Part shown: in pieces, positions 63,136 to 64,000 of the stretch
How the letters are laid out: every line of letters starts with the position of its first letter
How positions within the stretch are numbered: position 1 is the stretch's first letter
Assembly (NCBI RefSeq): GCF_000179235.2
Contig: NZ_CP039373.1
Span: 2,452,554-2,516,553, forward strand
Length of the DNA: 64,000 bases
Direction of reading: 5' to 3'
Source of the DNA: Synechococcus sp. CB0101
GTDB lineage: Bacteria; Cyanobacteriota; Cyanobacteriia; PCC-6307; Cyanobiaceae
Translations under genes and position numbers: made by a program
Notes under the pieces: generated by a model
Database searches by the model: none
Seen by the model: only the letters and a program-made list of their open reading frames with translations
What the model was told of the DNA's origin: nothing

Positions 63136-64000
63136 TGACCCCGCCCCCTCGCATCAGCCCCGCCACATCGGCGGTGATGCAGACCTACGGGCGGTTCCCC
63201 CTCGAACTCGTACGCGGCCGCGGCGTGTGGGTGTGGGACAGCCAGGGCCGCCGCTACCTCGATGGGGTGGCGGGTATCGCTGTGTGCACCCTCGGCCACA
63301 GCAGTGCTGTGATGCGCCGGGCCCTGGGCCGGCAGCTGCGCAAGCTGCAGCACGTGTCGAACCTGTATCGCATTCCCGAGCAGGAACAACTGGCCGCCTG
63401 GATCACCGCCAACAGCTGTGCCGATGCGGTGTTCTTCTGCAACTCCGGCGCCGAAGCCAACGAGGGCGCCATCAAGTTGGCCCGCAAACACGGGCATCAA
63501 GTGCGTGGCATCGGCCAAGAAGCAGGCGGCCCGCTGATCCTCACCGCCCAAGCCAGCTTCCATGGCCGCACCCTGGCGGCGGTCACCGCCACCGGCCAGC
63601 CCAAATATCACCAGGGCTTTGAGCCGATGGTGCAAGGCTTCCGCTACTTCCCCTACAACGACACCGCCGCCTTTGAGGCCCTGCTGGCGGAATGCGAACG
63701 GAACGGTCCACGGGTGGCCGCCGTGATGCTCGAGCCACTCCAGGGCGAAGGCGGCGTGAACCCCGGGAACCAGGCCTTCTTCCGGCGGGTGCGGGAGCTG
63801 TGCGATCAGCACAACATCCTGCTGATCTTTGATGAAGTGCAGGTGGGCGTGGGCCGCACCGGTCGCCTCTGGGGCTACCAGAAGCTCGGCGTGGAGCCCG
63901 ATGCCTTCACCCTGGCCAAGGGGCTGGGTGGCGGCTTCCCCATCGGTGCCCTCTGTGTGAAAGCCGCAGCCGATCACCTCAAAGCCGGTGAGCACGCCAG
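63135..64000 (+). CDS. argD: Acetylornithine aminotransferase, 3' end cut by the window edge
   Basis: 288 codons visible. Class III PLP enzyme: VMQTYGRFPLELVRGRG, GIAVCTLGHSSAVMRR, FCNSGAEANEGAIKLARKHG, HGRTLAAVTATGQPKY, EPLQGEGGVNPG, LIFDEVQVGVGRTG and the PLP Lys in TLAKGLGGGFPIGA. Arginine biosynthesis. ATG 63135 starts within the tRNA-Leu 3' end, with no room for a ribosome binding site; ATG 63177 is an alternative. Confidence 0.95.
   Translation, partial: MTPPPRISPATSAVMQTYGRFPLELVRGRGVWVWDSQGRRYLDGVAGIAVCTLGHSSAVMRRALGRQLRKLQHVSNLYRIPEQEQLAAWITANSCADAVFFCNSGAEANEGAIKLARKHGHQVRGIGQEAGGPLILTAQASFHGRTLAAVTATGQPKYHQGFEPMVQGFRYFPYNDTAAFEALLAECERNGPRVAAVMLEPLQGEGGVNPGNQAFFRRVRELCDQHNILLIFDEVQVGVGRTGRLWGYQKLGVEPDAFTLAKGLGGGFPIGALCVKAAADHLKAGEHA

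Overview
The window looks like chromosomal DNA of an alpha-cyanobacterium of the Cyanobium/Synechococcus (picocyanobacterial) type. The support is gene content: NdhB, an aa3-type oxidase with its heme A pathway, Vipp1, a cyanobacterial AbrB regulator, a Ycf46-like AAA protein, the DUF2808, DUF2232 and UPF0284 families, and a prochlorosin-type leader peptide. The host DNA is GC-rich, with tightly packed genes and many ATGA or TGATG start/stop overlaps. Genus-level assignment is inference; no rRNA gene is present.

Layout. 1-38.3 kb is host core genome: the groL 3' part; nanE; an ABC-2 exporter pair; ctaB-ctaA divergent from ctaC-ctaD-ctaE (respiratory oxidase and heme A synthesis); an AbrB regulator; ribE; a bifunctional nuclease; an Fe-S aldo/keto reductase; a Tat-type lipoprotein; a CobT-like protein; topA; ndhB; an orphan ABC ATPase; an M23 peptidase; birA; an aminotransferase; thioredoxin; vipp1; an MscS channel; a DUF721 protein; two glycosyltransferases; an EamA transporter; sppA; aroH; and the classic rpmH-rnpA-PH-yidC-DUF177-AAA cluster. 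38.4-40.1 kb holds two tandem sulfotransferase genes, the second broken by a C8 tract.

40.2-53.4 kb is a genomic island of about 13 kb, bounded by a perfect 20-bp direct repeat and carrying a tyrosine recombinase at its right end. It is inserted in the 5' end of a class-V aminotransferase gene. The element carries its own diverged copy of the first 17 codons plus the shared core, so the gene is repaired on insertion and the old 5' end is stranded on the left. Triplet repeats of TAGACCCACA, spaced 12-13 bp, lie just inside both ends and look like recombinase arm sites. Cargo: a broken outer-membrane barrel gene, an IS3 remnant interrupted by an intact IS21 element, two double-glycine (Nif11/prochlorosin-like) precursor peptides with Cys-free cores and no modifying enzyme nearby, an RTX-type secreted protein, an 81-bp MITE derived from the IS3 ends, an unknown gene with an in-frame TAA and a palindromic operator candidate, a protein with two ribbon-helix-helix-like segments, and an intact IS5 element.

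53.4-64 kb is host core again: the repaired aminotransferase, murE, a glutaredoxin-like protein, yidD, rpsD, a small secreted protein, trpC, lpdA, an SpoU-type rRNA methyltransferase, tRNA-Leu(CAG), murA, tRNA-Leu(CAA), and the start of argD running off the window edge.

The most interesting part is the island: gene-repairing integration into a protein gene, symmetrical arm repeats, and orphan RiPP-like precursors on a mobile element.
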